Assembly: GCA_019058445.1 (NCBI GenBank)
Contig: JAHPZA010000009.1
Location: forward strand, 124,001-188,000
Reading direction: 5' to 3'
Length of the DNA stretch: 64,000 nt
From: Promethearchaeota archaeon
GTDB taxonomy: Archaea; Asgardarchaeota; Lokiarchaeia; Sigyniarchaeales; SOKP01
Both the position numbers and the translations under genes were made by a program. Of the stretch, positions 19,864 to 28,976 are shown in pieces; within the stretch, counting starts at the first letter, position 1; every line of letters starts with the position of its first letter. Under the pieces are notes generated by a model that was given only the letters and a program-made list of their open reading frames with translations, was not told the origin of the DNA and searched no databases.

Positions 19864-20949
19864 TCAATCTTTTATTTTTACCAGTTGTTTAGTTTCAAAA
19901 CTCTTATAGGCAGCGTGTAATACTTTTAATGCATTTAATCCATCTAAACCATTTACTTCAGGATCCTCATCATTCATAACAGCGTTTGCAAAAGATTCTA
20001 TTTGCATAGCAAAATTACCTGGCATTGGTCTATCTATAACGTTTATCGGTTGTCTTTTATTATCTGAGATAAAGAAAAGTTTATTTGCGTAATAAAAAAC
20101 CCTTAAAGCCCCTTTTTCACCATGAATTCTAATATTTCCGGGGTGTGCTTCCCATCTTCCTTCTAAGGAAAGATTTCCTTCCAAATCCCAACTTCCTCCC
20201 CATGAAAAAATTCCCTCATAGGGCAGATCCGAAGAGAATGTTGCTTCATTGTAGACAAGTTGACCTACGGCATCATTTTCAAATATCATGGTTAAAAATT
20301 CTGTATGAGGGGCTTGTCCCGAAATGTTCCCTCTTCCAATAACATATTCTACTTTACTATTTGTGAGCCATAGAAATGCATCAATGAGATGAATTCCATG
20401 GTCTACAAGCCCCATCATCCCTCCACCAGGACCTCCTCTGGGATAATGATGTTCACCAGCGTCTTTAAAAATTTCAACGCCTCCACCTCCAATAGATGTT
20501 TCCATAAGTAACTGAATTTTACCTAACAATCCCTCGCTAATTAATTTTTTAGCTTTCATACATGCGGGTAGCCATCTGTAAGAAGCACCATAACATAGCT
20601 TTACTCCTTCTGATTTACAAGTGTCAATCATCTTCTTTGCATCTTTAATAGTAATGGCGAGCGGTTTTTCACAGAAAACATGTATGTTTGATTTCGCAAC
20701 ATTCTCAGTAATTTCCCTGTGCAACCGAGCTGGAACTAAAACACATGCAATATCCAAATCTTCCTTCTCTAACATCTCTTTATAGTCAATATAACCTCTA
20801 AAGTTCCATTTTTTAACCATCTGATTGAGTCTATCTTTTTCTATTTCAGCTCCAGCGATGACTTCGATTTGATTTACATTCTTATAAGCTTCAAGATGTA
20901 CTTCTGAAACATTTCCTAAACCTATCAATCCAACTTTAAGCTTTGTCAT
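19864..20949 (-). CDS. Gfo/Idh/MocA-family NAD(P)-dependent oxidoreductase
   Basis: A 361-residue dehydrogenase with an N-terminal Rossmann motif GLIGLGNVSEVH, the CEKPLA segment near residue 95, and a C-terminal alpha/beta domain with GGGMMGLVDHGIHLIDAF containing the candidate catalytic His. Substrates in this family are mostly sugars or inositols. It is the first gene of a likely three-gene minus-strand operon with the racemase and hydrolase. Confidence 0.88.
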   Translation of the reverse strand: MTKLKVGLIGLGNVSEVHLEAYKNVNQIEVIAGAEIEKDRLNQMVKKWNFRGYIDYKEMLEKEDLDIACVLVPARLHREITENVAKSNIHVFCEKPLAITIKDAKKMIDTCKSEGVKLCYGASYRWLPACMKAKKLISEGLLGKIQLLMETSIGGGGVEIFKDAGEHHYPRGGPGGGMMGLVDHGIHLIDAFLWLTNSKVEYVIGRGNISGQAPHTEFLTMIFENDAVGQLVYNEATFSSDLPYEGIFSWGGSWDLEGNLSLEGRWEAHPGNIRIHGEKGALRVFYYANKLFFISDNKRQPINVIDRPMPGNFAMQIESFANAVMNDEDPEVNGLDGLNALKVLHAAYKSFETKQLVKIKD

Positions 20950-21017
20950 ATCATATATTCCCTCAGTTTAATATTTCTATTGAAGAAGACTATAATTTTC
21001 AGTTAAAATACATAAAT

Positions 21018-21572
21018 TTAATCTAAATAAACTAAATCAACGGCGAATGGAATCTTACGCCTGTAAAAATAAAGATGTTCTAAGGATGTGAAGAAAATAT
21101 GATTAAAAAAAACCTCTTTCAAATGTTTCAGGTTCAAATTTTCTATGTTTGTATCTGGTAATGAATGGTCAAAGCATTGTATCCCTAATTTTTTAATTCT
21201 TCTAATAAGTACTTCTCTACAGGTAAAAGGATCAATTCTCGCTAAAAATTCAATTAAATCAATTAAGAATTGATCTTTCTCTCTTTTAATCGCATATTTA
21301 ACCGGATTAATCGCTTTTAACGTAAAAATTTTTATTGCTTCAAAGGCAGCGATTCTAATTGACTCATTCAGGTCTGAGATTAAGAGACTTTCTAATAAGG
21401 TAAAAACTTTAGGATCTGTATCTCCAATTCCACGTAATAACTCCATACACTTCATTCTTAATAAGTCATCATTACTATTTTCTATTATGGAAATTAAGAG
21501 ATCTGAAGCAGAACGTTTATCTAATGCTTTATTCCTATAATTCTTATAAATTGATTCAGGAGTTATATGCAT
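21018..21572 (-). CDS. HEAT-like repeat protein
   Basis: A 184-residue all-helical protein whose first about 130 residues consist of paired helices with HEAT-type spacing (DDLLRMKCMELLRGIGD, ESIRIAAFEAIKIF, ...). The C-terminal part is basic and aromatic. It is short for a HEAT protein and could be a trimmed relative of longer HEAT proteins. A scaffold role is inferred. Confidence 0.6.
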   Translation of the reverse strand: MHITPESIYKNYRNKALDKRSASDLLISIIENSNDDLLRMKCMELLRGIGDTDPKVFTLLESLLISDLNESIRIAAFEAIKIFTLKAINPVKYAIKREKDQFLIDLIEFLARIDPFTCREVLIRRIKKLGIQCFDHSLPDTNIENLNLKHLKEVFFNHIFFTSLEHLYFYRRKIPFAVDLVYLD

Positions 21573-21718
21573 TATTTTAAATAATAATTGAGGTTTTTAC
21601 TTAATAATATTATTTATGTATGTAATAATTAAACTATTGTTTTAACCACTTTAAAGTCTTTTTTCACAATAGAAATGTAGGTATAACTCTAATATTGAGC
21701 TTAGGTATAAAAATTGTC

Positions 21719-21988
21719 TTACTCTTTCTCGTTATTATCATTAATGATATCTATGGAATCTCCCTTTCGGATATCTTCATCAAAATATACATAAACGAGT
21801 ACTATTCCAATAATAATCAGCAGAACAAATAAATTAATACCTATCATGGCAAGTATACTAATTGTTATTGCCACAGCTACTATTGCAGAATATAAAATAG
21901 CTTTTTTCTTAGTCAATTCATTTGCCAGATTTTCTGGTTTATGGTTTTGACTATTTTTAATATCTTGATTTTTCTTATCACTCATCAT
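21719..21988 (-). CDS. Small two-helix membrane protein
   Basis: An 89-residue protein with a charged N-terminus rich in K, N and Q, two adjacent hydrophobic helices (about residues 32-50 and 52-68) forming a hairpin, and an acidic tail. It has no recognisable family. It lies 88 bases downstream of the first vWA/zinc-finger gene on the same strand and could be co-expressed with it. Confidence 0.55.
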   Translation of the reverse strand: MMSDKKNQDIKNSQNHKPENLANELTKKKAILYSAIVAVAITISILAMIGINLFVLLIIIGIVLVYVYFDEDIRKGDSIDIINDNNEKE

Positions 21989-22075
21989 ATTAGGTAAATA
22001 CTTTTTTATTTTTAATTGTTCTTTAAAAAAGTAATAAAGGATAGATTCTCATCTCTAAAGGAGAAAAAATATCAG

Positions 22076-23524
22076 TTAGTTAATTTTCGCCCCACAATTA
22101 GGACAGATAATTACGTTTGAAACAGTGCAGCCACATATAACACACATCTTTATAGTTGTTCTTTTTTTCGGGGGTTTTAATTCAGTTATTGATTTTTTTT
22201 CTACTGAAGTTTTAGTTTCTGAAAACTCCTTAATTTTCATTTTACTATTTTTTAGTTTCTCATCTACAATAATTTCTTGTCCAAAATATCCTCCAACTCT
22301 AACTTTTTTCATTTTTGGAGGACTTGGTGGTGGTGGCTTAGTTTTTAGTTTTGGTGGACTTGGGGGTGTAGGACTAACTTCAATTTTTTCTATTTTTTCT
22401 TCAATTTCATCCACTTGTTGATATTCTTTATTTACTTCATAATCTTGAGCAGGTTGCTCCTTGGTATATTGCTCTTCTTCGATTTCATGTACAACTTCTT
22501 CAACTCCCTGCGGTATTTGCTCAAGTTCACCAGTAAGAGTCTCAGTTTCAGGTGGCTCTCCTAACGACGCCTCTTGAATTTCTAAAATTGATACTTCCCC
22601 AAATTCTTCTTCATAGACTAAATCTACATATTCTTCATCCAACTTTAAGAGAGTTTCACATTGAGGGCATCTAAATATATGGTTATATCCAAAATTATTA
22701 GAAATTGCATATTTCGCAATTTCACATCCATGAAATTTAGCTCCACAATTATAGCATTTCTTAATTTCGTCAGAATACGCTCCGCACATCGGACATACCT
22801 CTAACGAACATATTGAGCAAATTTCCTCATCTTCAGGTGATAGACTTATTAAATCTGCTGCCAGTTTCTCGTAAAAAATCTTATCTTCCTTTAAATATTG
22901 TCTTTGTCGCGCATCTGGACGAATAATATTGAATTCTCTCTTGCTTTTAATTAAGGAACTAAGAACATCCTTAAATTGCGGTATATTATTACAAAAAAAA
23001 GTTCCACCTTGTGTTTCACTAGTAATAACTTTTATTTTAACCTCGTCAATATAATTTGTTCTCTCTCCTACCCGAATAATGTCAATTATTGTTAAAAAGT
23101 CCAAAATCTTCGATTTAACGATTAAATCATATAGAACATTATGATATTCTTCGGGTTTTACACTTGGGGTATCGGAAATAACAATCACACGATAAACTTT
23201 TTTAATTTCCCGACTTTTTCTAAATATATATGATAAAATCTCAAACAAGGCATTTTCAATATAACTACTAGTCTTTGGTCTTGTATCCCATTTATCATCA
23301 ATGATTTTTAAAAGTGAATTAGCGTCCTTCTCATCATATAACGATATCGGATTATCTTCTTCTTGAAAAATAACAACCCCAAAACTAGAATCGACTAAAT
23401 TAAGCTTTTCATCAATAAACTCTTTAATTGTACTAGTAAGTGTCTCTTTTTCAATAAATTCAGTAGTTAAATCTATAAAAAAGATTATTTCTTCTAAATT
23501 AATTAAATTTCCAATATTCGTCAT
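22076..23524 (-). CDS. vWA-like domain plus RING/PHD-like zinc-finger protein, copy 1
   Basis: A 482-residue multidomain protein. Residues about 11-195 look like a von Willebrand A domain: FFIDLTTE at 16-22 in the first MIDAS position and VISDTPS near 115-121. Residues 236-289 hold a dense zinc cluster: C236, C239, C244, C247, C257, C260, H265, C267, C286, C289, with the last five resembling the CxxC...FHxC...CPxC part of RING/PHD cross-brace fingers. A Pro/Glu-rich linker follows, then an RVGGYFG motif at 409-415, then a C-terminal zinc ribbon (C461, C464, C474, C477). The architecture recalls vWA-plus-zinc TFIIH subunits (Ssl1/p44), but that is analogy. It is a tandem paralogue of 23695-25038. 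Confidence 0.68.
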   Translation of the reverse strand: MTNIGNLINLEEIIFFIDLTTEFIEKETLTSTIKEFIDEKLNLVDSSFGVVIFQEEDNPISLYDEKDANSLLKIIDDKWDTRPKTSSYIENALFEILSYIFRKSREIKKVYRVIVISDTPSVKPEEYHNVLYDLIVKSKILDFLTIIDIIRVGERTNYIDEVKIKVITSETQGGTFFCNNIPQFKDVLSSLIKSKREFNIIRPDARQRQYLKEDKIFYEKLAADLISLSPEDEEICSICSLEVCPMCGAYSDEIKKCYNCGAKFHGCEIAKYAISNNFGYNHIFRCPQCETLLKLDEEYVDLVYEEEFGEVSILEIQEASLGEPPETETLTGELEQIPQGVEEVVHEIEEEQYTKEQPAQDYEVNKEYQQVDEIEEKIEKIEVSPTPPSPPKLKTKPPPPSPPKMKKVRVGGYFGQEIIVDEKLKNSKMKIKEFSETKTSVEKKSITELKPPKKRTTIKMCVICGCTVSNVIICPNCGAKIN

Positions 23525-23694
23525 TTTTTTATGATTGTTAAATTGTTTCAGTGTGCTTATCTAAAAATTATTCTAGTTTTTACATTTATAATATAAAAAG
23601 AAATCTTATTTAATATTATTTTAAAAAATTACACTAAGATTTTGTGGATAACTGAATTATTTAGAAGTAAATAAAATGAGTGATTATAAAATAA

Positions 23695-25038
23695 TTAGAA
23701 ATCATGCCCGCATTTTAGGCATTTCTTCTCATCTACATTTACTTGATTACCACAAAGGGGACAAATCTTTATTCTATACTTTTCTTTTGCTATTTGTTTT
23801 TTTGTTGGTTTCCAAAATTTAGGTTTCTCCTTCTTTTCTTCTATTTCTTCTTGCAGAGAAATCGAGGTTTTGGCAATTCTTTCGTATACTAACTTATCTC
23901 CGACTTTTTTTACAGTAAAAGTTTTCCCGAAATATCCCCCAACTCTTATATGCTTAGTTTCATTCTTAGAAAGTCCTTTTATATTTGAATCTTCAGGTCT
24001 TATCCCTTCTAATGGTTTTTTGGGCTCTTCTAAGTCGATAACTTCAACAATTTTAGGGGACATTTCTAGCTCTGAAATTTCTTCTTCAAGATATGCTTTA
24101 ACTGATGTTACTTCTGGATCCTCTATTGATACCTCAGGAGCAACCTCAAGTATCTCATCCTCATCTATTTTAAGAAGGATATCGCATTTTGGACATCTAA
24201 AAATATGCGGAATGCCTATGTGCTGAGTAGTAACATAATTGATAACACAGCAATTATGAAAAGCGGCTCCACATTCTTCACATAAATGTGGAACATCATA
24301 AACATCAGTACAGACTGGACATATTGTTTCTTCACAGAAATAACATTTTAAATCTTCCCAAGATTGTGGGGCCTTTAAAGGCTTTGCCAAGTTACTATAA
24401 AACGCATAATCATCACTACTAATTTTTAACTCGTCTGGTTTATCTGTAAACGTAGATACAAGTTGCTTGTTTTTTACTAATTTTCCAATTATATCTTGAA
24501 ATTGTTTTTTATTTTGGGTATAGAACATTCCCCCTTTCGTGTCGCTTGCTAATATATTCAATTTTACATCGTCTTTAAAAAATCTCTGTCCAGGTTCAGC
24601 AACTCGAATAATATCTATAAAAGTGGGAAATATTTTAATTTTTGAAACTAGGTCCATTAGTGCTTCTTTGTAATCTTCGGCAAGATCACTGGGAGTATCA
24701 GTTATTATAATGATTCTGTTGAATTTTGATTTTTTCCTTATGGTTTCTGCTATATAAGAACATATATAAAACAATCCCGATTCCAATAAACTCTTCTTTA
24801 AACGATTTTGCCAATTTTCTTCAATTGCTTTTAAAATTATTTCTGAATCCTTTTTATCTTTTATAAATATCGGATGTTCCTCATCTTCTTGAAATATTAG
24901 AATACCATAATGTCCCTTAATATTAATTTTATTTTTCTCTTGAATATATTGTTTCAAAAATTTGATAATATCTTTTTTTTTAAGCAAATCTTTTGTCAGA
25001 TCTAAATAAAAAAACACATCCTCGTAAATAGTTCCCAT
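23695..25038 (-). CDS. vWA-like domain plus RING/PHD-like zinc-finger protein, copy 2
   Basis: A 447-residue paralogue of the next gene with the same order of parts. The vWA-like domain has YLDLTKD at 11-17 and IITDTPS at 111-117. The zinc cluster has C232, C235, C240, C243, C253, C256, H261, C263/C264, C282 and C285, ending in HIFRCPKC. An acidic linker is followed by the motif RVGGYFG and a C-terminal zinc ribbon (C426, C429, C440, C443). Conservation of all three zinc-binding parts and the RVGGYFG motif in both copies argues for selected function. It is divergently arranged from the coiled-coil gene at 25163. Confidence 0.68.
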   Translation of the reverse strand: MGTIYEDVFFYLDLTKDLLKKKDIIKFLKQYIQEKNKINIKGHYGILIFQEDEEHPIFIKDKKDSEIILKAIEENWQNRLKKSLLESGLFYICSYIAETIRKKSKFNRIIIITDTPSDLAEDYKEALMDLVSKIKIFPTFIDIIRVAEPGQRFFKDDVKLNILASDTKGGMFYTQNKKQFQDIIGKLVKNKQLVSTFTDKPDELKISSDDYAFYSNLAKPLKAPQSWEDLKCYFCEETICPVCTDVYDVPHLCEECGAAFHNCCVINYVTTQHIGIPHIFRCPKCDILLKIDEDEILEVAPEVSIEDPEVTSVKAYLEEEISELEMSPKIVEVIDLEEPKKPLEGIRPEDSNIKGLSKNETKHIRVGGYFGKTFTVKKVGDKLVYERIAKTSISLQEEIEEKKEKPKFWKPTKKQIAKEKYRIKICPLCGNQVNVDEKKCLKCGHDF

Positions 25039-25162
25039 ATAATAGATACCTCGGTATGTTTTTTTTATTCTACAAAAATTAAAAAAATAATTAATATATA
25101 TAAGAATAATAAATAAAAAGAACTTATAGTATTCTTGAAGAAATCAAATAAAGTGAAATTAA

Positions 25163-27145
25163 ATGGATGAATTTTTAAAACAATTGCAACTAAGCGAAGA
25201 TGCAATCAAAGTTTATAAAGAAAGTTTAGGAAGACCTCCTTTAACTTACTATGAATTATATTCGAGTTTCGTACCTAATGTATCAACAGAGGATTTTGCA
25301 AGTATTATAAACGAATTAACTGAAATAGACTTGTTAATCCAAATCGTTCCCCAAAAACCGGAAGTTCTTTTACATTATATTGCAATTCCACCCTTTACTC
25401 CAATTTTAAACTATTATAAAAATATTCATACGAATTTAGTTAACATACAAGATGCGGTTACAGGACTATTATCGAATTCTTTAAGTCAAATTTTTCATGA
25501 AAAGGAAAATATCGAATTAGAAGCACTGTTCAATAATTTTAGTGATATTAAGAAAGATGTTATGGAAGATTCTCTACTTCAAAAGCAAGATGCCAAAGAC
25601 ATTTTTGAAGATTTTGAAGATATCAAATCCAATCTAAAAAAATCTTTATCTAATTTTAGACTAACGAAGTCTAAACTCCAAGAAAAAATTACAGATCATA
25701 CTCAAACACAATTTTCAGAGTTGATACATAATTTAACTAGGATAAAGTCTGTCTTAATTACTAATATAAAATCATTAGAACTTAAGAAAAAAGAAGAAGG
25801 AGTATTAGAGGTTATTGAAAATGTGTTTAAAGATGAAATTCAGAGATTTTTAAAGGAATTTATCTCAACAACTGATAAATTAATTAAAAAAGAATTTCAA
25901 GATTTTGAAGAATCAATAAATAATAAGGTAACTGAACCCATTACTAATTTACTAGAAAGTGCTATTCAATCTGGAAATGACCTAAATTTGCTATTCTTAA
26001 CTGCTCTTAGCAACATTGAAAAATCTATGAACCAAATTCAAAAAATTATAAAAGAAGATCAAGAAAATCTCTCAAGGGATTTAAAAAAGCTTGAAAATTC
26101 AATCCTAGAAAATACGAATGAGATTGTAAAAGATTCAATGAATCAAGTTTCAGGATTAAGTGCGCCTATAGAAAATATCATGAGACTATTTCTTGAAAAA
26201 AACCTTCTCTCATATAAGAGAGGAATAGATAATGTATGGTTAATTAATACCCATGTAAAAATCAATGAAGAAATTGTTAACTTACTTTCTAATTCTAAAG
26301 AAAATCTCATAATTATTGTTCCTAAGATTGAAAATTATCTAAATTTAGACCAACTTCAAAATATCCCTAAAGACTTGAAAGTAAAGATTGTGTCCTCTGA
26401 TCCCCATACGAACAGTGTTGTGAAGAGTTTCAAGACAATGAGTAATTTAGAATATAGGACTCTGAAAAATGAGAATATTGTTGCATTAAGTGGAGATGAC
26501 AATCATATTAATATTAGTGTGCTTAATACAGAGTCGAAAGATGTTTTAAATAATATTGTAGGTATTGGAAGTAATTATAAACCGTTAATTAGTGTATTAT
26601 CCAGAATAATTAATGCAATTTGGATTGCTGCTGAACCTGACTATAGCCGACCTATTAAAGAGGTAAAGCCAATTCCTAGTCCAGTAAAAAAACAATTGCC
26701 CCCCGAGACGATTCCCTCCTCAACACCAGTGAAAGAACAAATAAAAACAGAAATTCAACAAGTGACAGCAATTAAAGAACCGCATATGAGTGTAACAGAA
26801 AATAGAACCGTTAGCCAGGAAAAAGTTGAACCTGCTATCCAACCTCAGACAAGTAGTGATTTTACATCAAAAATTAACCCTAATGCAGGCGATCAAGCAG
26901 GAATGATAATAAATACAGCATTTAATATGCTAATTTCAAAATTAAATGTAATAACGGGTGAAGCATTTAGTAACGAGTTACAAGATATCTCAGATATAAT
27001 CTTAGAACGAAAGGGATTCTCAGTAACCCTCCACAGCGTAAGAAGTATGATTAATAAATATAAAGAACTCGAAACTCTGTTAAATGAAAAAGAAAAAATG
27101 GAAATTTTCGAAGCAATTGAGGATTGGAAACAGAGATTATTTTAA
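25163..27145 (+). CDS. Long coiled-coil protein with TrmB-like ends
   Basis: A 660-residue soluble protein. The first about 90 residues look like a TrmB-type winged helix (LQLSEDAIKVYKESLG...LTYYELYS). Residues about 120-340 are strongly helical and charged, consistent with a long coiled coil. Residues about 345-490 form an alpha/beta domain (NLIIIVPKIENYL, LKVKIVSSDP, NIVALSGDD) like the TrmB/PLD-type effector domain. A Pro-rich linker (490-570) and a helical C-terminal domain follow. It may be a scaffold or a diverged regulator. It is divergent from the vWA/zinc-finger pair. Confidence 0.6.
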   Translation: MDEFLKQLQLSEDAIKVYKESLGRPPLTYYELYSSFVPNVSTEDFASIINELTEIDLLIQIVPQKPEVLLHYIAIPPFTPILNYYKNIHTNLVNIQDAVTGLLSNSLSQIFHEKENIELEALFNNFSDIKKDVMEDSLLQKQDAKDIFEDFEDIKSNLKKSLSNFRLTKSKLQEKITDHTQTQFSELIHNLTRIKSVLITNIKSLELKKKEEGVLEVIENVFKDEIQRFLKEFISTTDKLIKKEFQDFEESINNKVTEPITNLLESAIQSGNDLNLLFLTALSNIEKSMNQIQKIIKEDQENLSRDLKKLENSILENTNEIVKDSMNQVSGLSAPIENIMRLFLEKNLLSYKRGIDNVWLINTHVKINEEIVNLLSNSKENLIIIVPKIENYLNLDQLQNIPKDLKVKIVSSDPHTNSVVKSFKTMSNLEYRTLKNENIVALSGDDNHINISVLNTESKDVLNNIVGIGSNYKPLISVLSRIINAIWIAAEPDYSRPIKEVKPIPSPVKKQLPPETIPSSTPVKEQIKTEIQQVTAIKEPHMSVTENRTVSQEKVEPAIQPQTSSDFTSKINPNAGDQAGMIINTAFNMLISKLNVITGEAFSNELQDISDIILERKGFSVTLHSVRSMINKYKELETLLNEKEKMEIFEAIEDWKQRLF

Positions 27146-27210
27146 GGAAAAAAAGAATAAATTTAGTGTTATAAATTTAATTTACCACTTTTCTTAACAA
27201 ATTTTTAAGA

Positions 27211-27975
27211 TTATTCTTTAATTTTTTCAGATTTATGAAAAAATCCAGATATTATAAAGATCAGCAATAATAAGAAACCACCAAAGAATATTAAACTAAT
27301 AATTATTGAAACTGTAAAATCGGGATTCATTGCTCCAATTATGGCAAAAATAGGGCCAAGAGGAGCAATTATAAGCACGATAATATACACTTTTTTGTCC
27401 TTTTCGCCGAAACTAATATGGGTTGTAATGTTAAACCATCCTATTAAGATCATTAGAAAAGGAACAATATAAAGAGATACTTCGGGAAATGGATGTTCTA
27501 TCCCGCCTAAAGCGAAAGCATAAAAATAGTTGGCGCAATAGAAGCTTATTAATAATAAAGCAGAAAGTGGAGTTGGAACCCCTACATACCCGGGTGTCTC
27601 TTCAGTTGTTATATTAAATCTCGCTAATCTAAGCATTGCGCCTAAAGCAAAACAAATACATCCAATAATGAGAATAATATCATAAAATCCCCCTGTTTTA
27701 AAAGCTTGAAATGCTAAAACCGAAGGGGCAATCCCAAAGGTTAATGAATCGCTTAGAGAATCCATTTCTATCCCAAATTTGTTGACAGTACCCGTTTTAC
27801 GAGCAACATACCCATCCAGTAAATCAGTACCGAGTGAAATTGCTACAAAAAAAAATCCTAAAGATAGAAAGTAGCGTGTACCAATTACAGCACAAATTAG
27901 CGCGAGTATTCCCATGGTCGTTCCAGAAAGTGTAATATAATCTTTTAATTTTAAAAGTTTTGGTATGCTTGTCAT
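27211..27975 (-). CDS. pssA: CDP-alcohol phosphatidyltransferase, probable archaetidylserine synthase
   Basis: A 254-residue membrane enzyme with about eight helices. The CDP-alcohol phosphotransferase motif is complete: D51, D54-G55, A58-R59, G68, D72 and D76. The SLSDS continuation is typical of phosphatidylserine synthase (PssA). In archaea this makes archaetidylserine from CDP-archaeol and L-serine. No decarboxylase (psd/asd) gene is adjacent. It lies tail-to-tail with the coiled-coil gene. Confidence 0.88.
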   Translation of the reverse strand: MTSIPKLLKLKDYITLSGTTMGILALICAVIGTRYFLSLGFFFVAISLGTDLLDGYVARKTGTVNKFGIEMDSLSDSLTFGIAPSVLAFQAFKTGGFYDIILIIGCICFALGAMLRLARFNITTEETPGYVGVPTPLSALLLISFYCANYFYAFALGGIEHPFPEVSLYIVPFLMILIGWFNITTHISFGEKDKKVYIIVLIIAPLGPIFAIIGAMNPDFTVSIIISLIFFGGFLLLLIFIISGFFHKSEKIKE

Positions 27976-28120
27976 TTTAAAGTCGATATTTTAGATTTTA
28001 TGTATTTATAAAAATAAGCATTTTTCGTATTATAACTTTTTTCGTATTCCTCAAAATTTAAAATCTAATAATATTATCATAAGATTAAAAAAATACTAAA
28101 AAATAATTCATTACAAAAAA

Positions 28121-28825
28121 GTGATATTGTTGAAATATTGTCCAAGTTGTGGAGTCGAATTAGAGGATAAAGAACAAAATTTTTGCGAGAAATGTGGTGC
28201 TAATTTAGACGATTATAAAAAGGAAGGTAAGACAGAATCTCAGGTGGTTTCACAATCTTCAAAAATCACTCAAGTATCAAGTAAATTATTTGATCTCAAT
28301 CGTAATTACTATATTTTGAAGGAAAAGTATTGGGATTGGGGTTCAGGAGAAATCCTTGATAATCAAGGCCAAGTCATTGGAAAAATGCATAGAAAAATAT
28401 TAAGTATTAGGAAAAAAGTTGAGCTTATGGAGTTAGATGGTACTGTTTCAGCTAGCATAAATGCAAAGTTAATATCTGCACGAGCTGCGCAAGATTTAAA
28501 AGATGCGCAGGGGAACTTGATTGCTAGGATAAAAAAAAAGATAATGACATTATTAAAACCAAAATTCTTTTTGGAGGATCCAGAAGGTACACGATTATAT
28601 GAGGCACAGGGTAATTTTATGGGTTTTTCTTTTAAAGTCAAAGATTTAACTTCAAATAAGATTATTGCGGAAATCGAGAAAGCACAAAAATGGCGTGATG
28701 TTTTTCTAGGTGGAGTATTTGATTTTAAAGACACTTATGCTTTAAAAATTCTTGATAATAAAACAGATAGAAGGATTCTTTTAGGGTTCGTGCTAAGTAT
28801 CGATAATGTCCTCCATGATCAATAA
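28121..28825 (+). CDS. Zinc-ribbon plus LURP-one (scramblase-like) protein
   Basis: A 234-residue protein. An N-terminal zinc ribbon (CPSCG...CEKCG, residues 7-27) is followed by a LURP-one-related/phospholipid-scramblase-like barrel from about residue 55: LNRNYYILKEKYWDWGSG, GQVIGKMHRK, DAQGNLIARI, FFLEDPEG and FMGFSFKVKD. The start is GTG at 28121, with TTG at 28127 or 28130 as alternatives. LURP-one folds bind membranes or ligands, but biochemical activity is not predictable. The gene is upstream of the gelsolin gene. Confidence 0.75.
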   Translation: MILLKYCPSCGVELEDKEQNFCEKCGANLDDYKKEGKTESQVVSQSSKITQVSSKLFDLNRNYYILKEKYWDWGSGEILDNQGQVIGKMHRKILSIRKKVELMELDGTVSASINAKLISARAAQDLKDAQGNLIARIKKKIMTLLKPKFFLEDPEGTRLYEAQGNFMGFSFKVKDLTSNKIIAEIEKAQKWRDVFLGGVFDFKDTYALKILDNKTDRRILLGFVLSIDNVLHDQ

Positions 28826-28846
28826 TCTTGAGGATAGCTTGTGATA

Positions 28847-28860
28847 TATTTTTTTTTATT
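28847..28860 (+). terminator. T-rich terminator after the LURP-one gene
   Basis: An almost pure T run follows the LURP-one stop by about 20 bases and precedes the promoter of the gelsolin gene. It is consistent with archaeal oligo-T termination. Confidence 0.4.
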
Positions 28861-28950
28861 TTAAAAATTTTTCTCTTAAAATCATTCACATTTATCGAAG
28901 AATAAAAGTTTTTAAATAAAATGTGTTTTAATTATTACAAAATTGTATCT

Positions 28951-28958
28951 TTTATAAT
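28951..28958 (+). promoter_or_regulatory. Probable TATA box of the gelsolin gene
   Basis: TTTATAAT lies 26 bases before the ATG at 28977 and no Shine-Dalgarno sequence is seen between them. This spacing would put the transcript start at or next to the ATG, suggesting a leaderless mRNA. Confidence 0.45.
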
Positions 28959-28976
28959 CAATCATTTGTAATTTTT

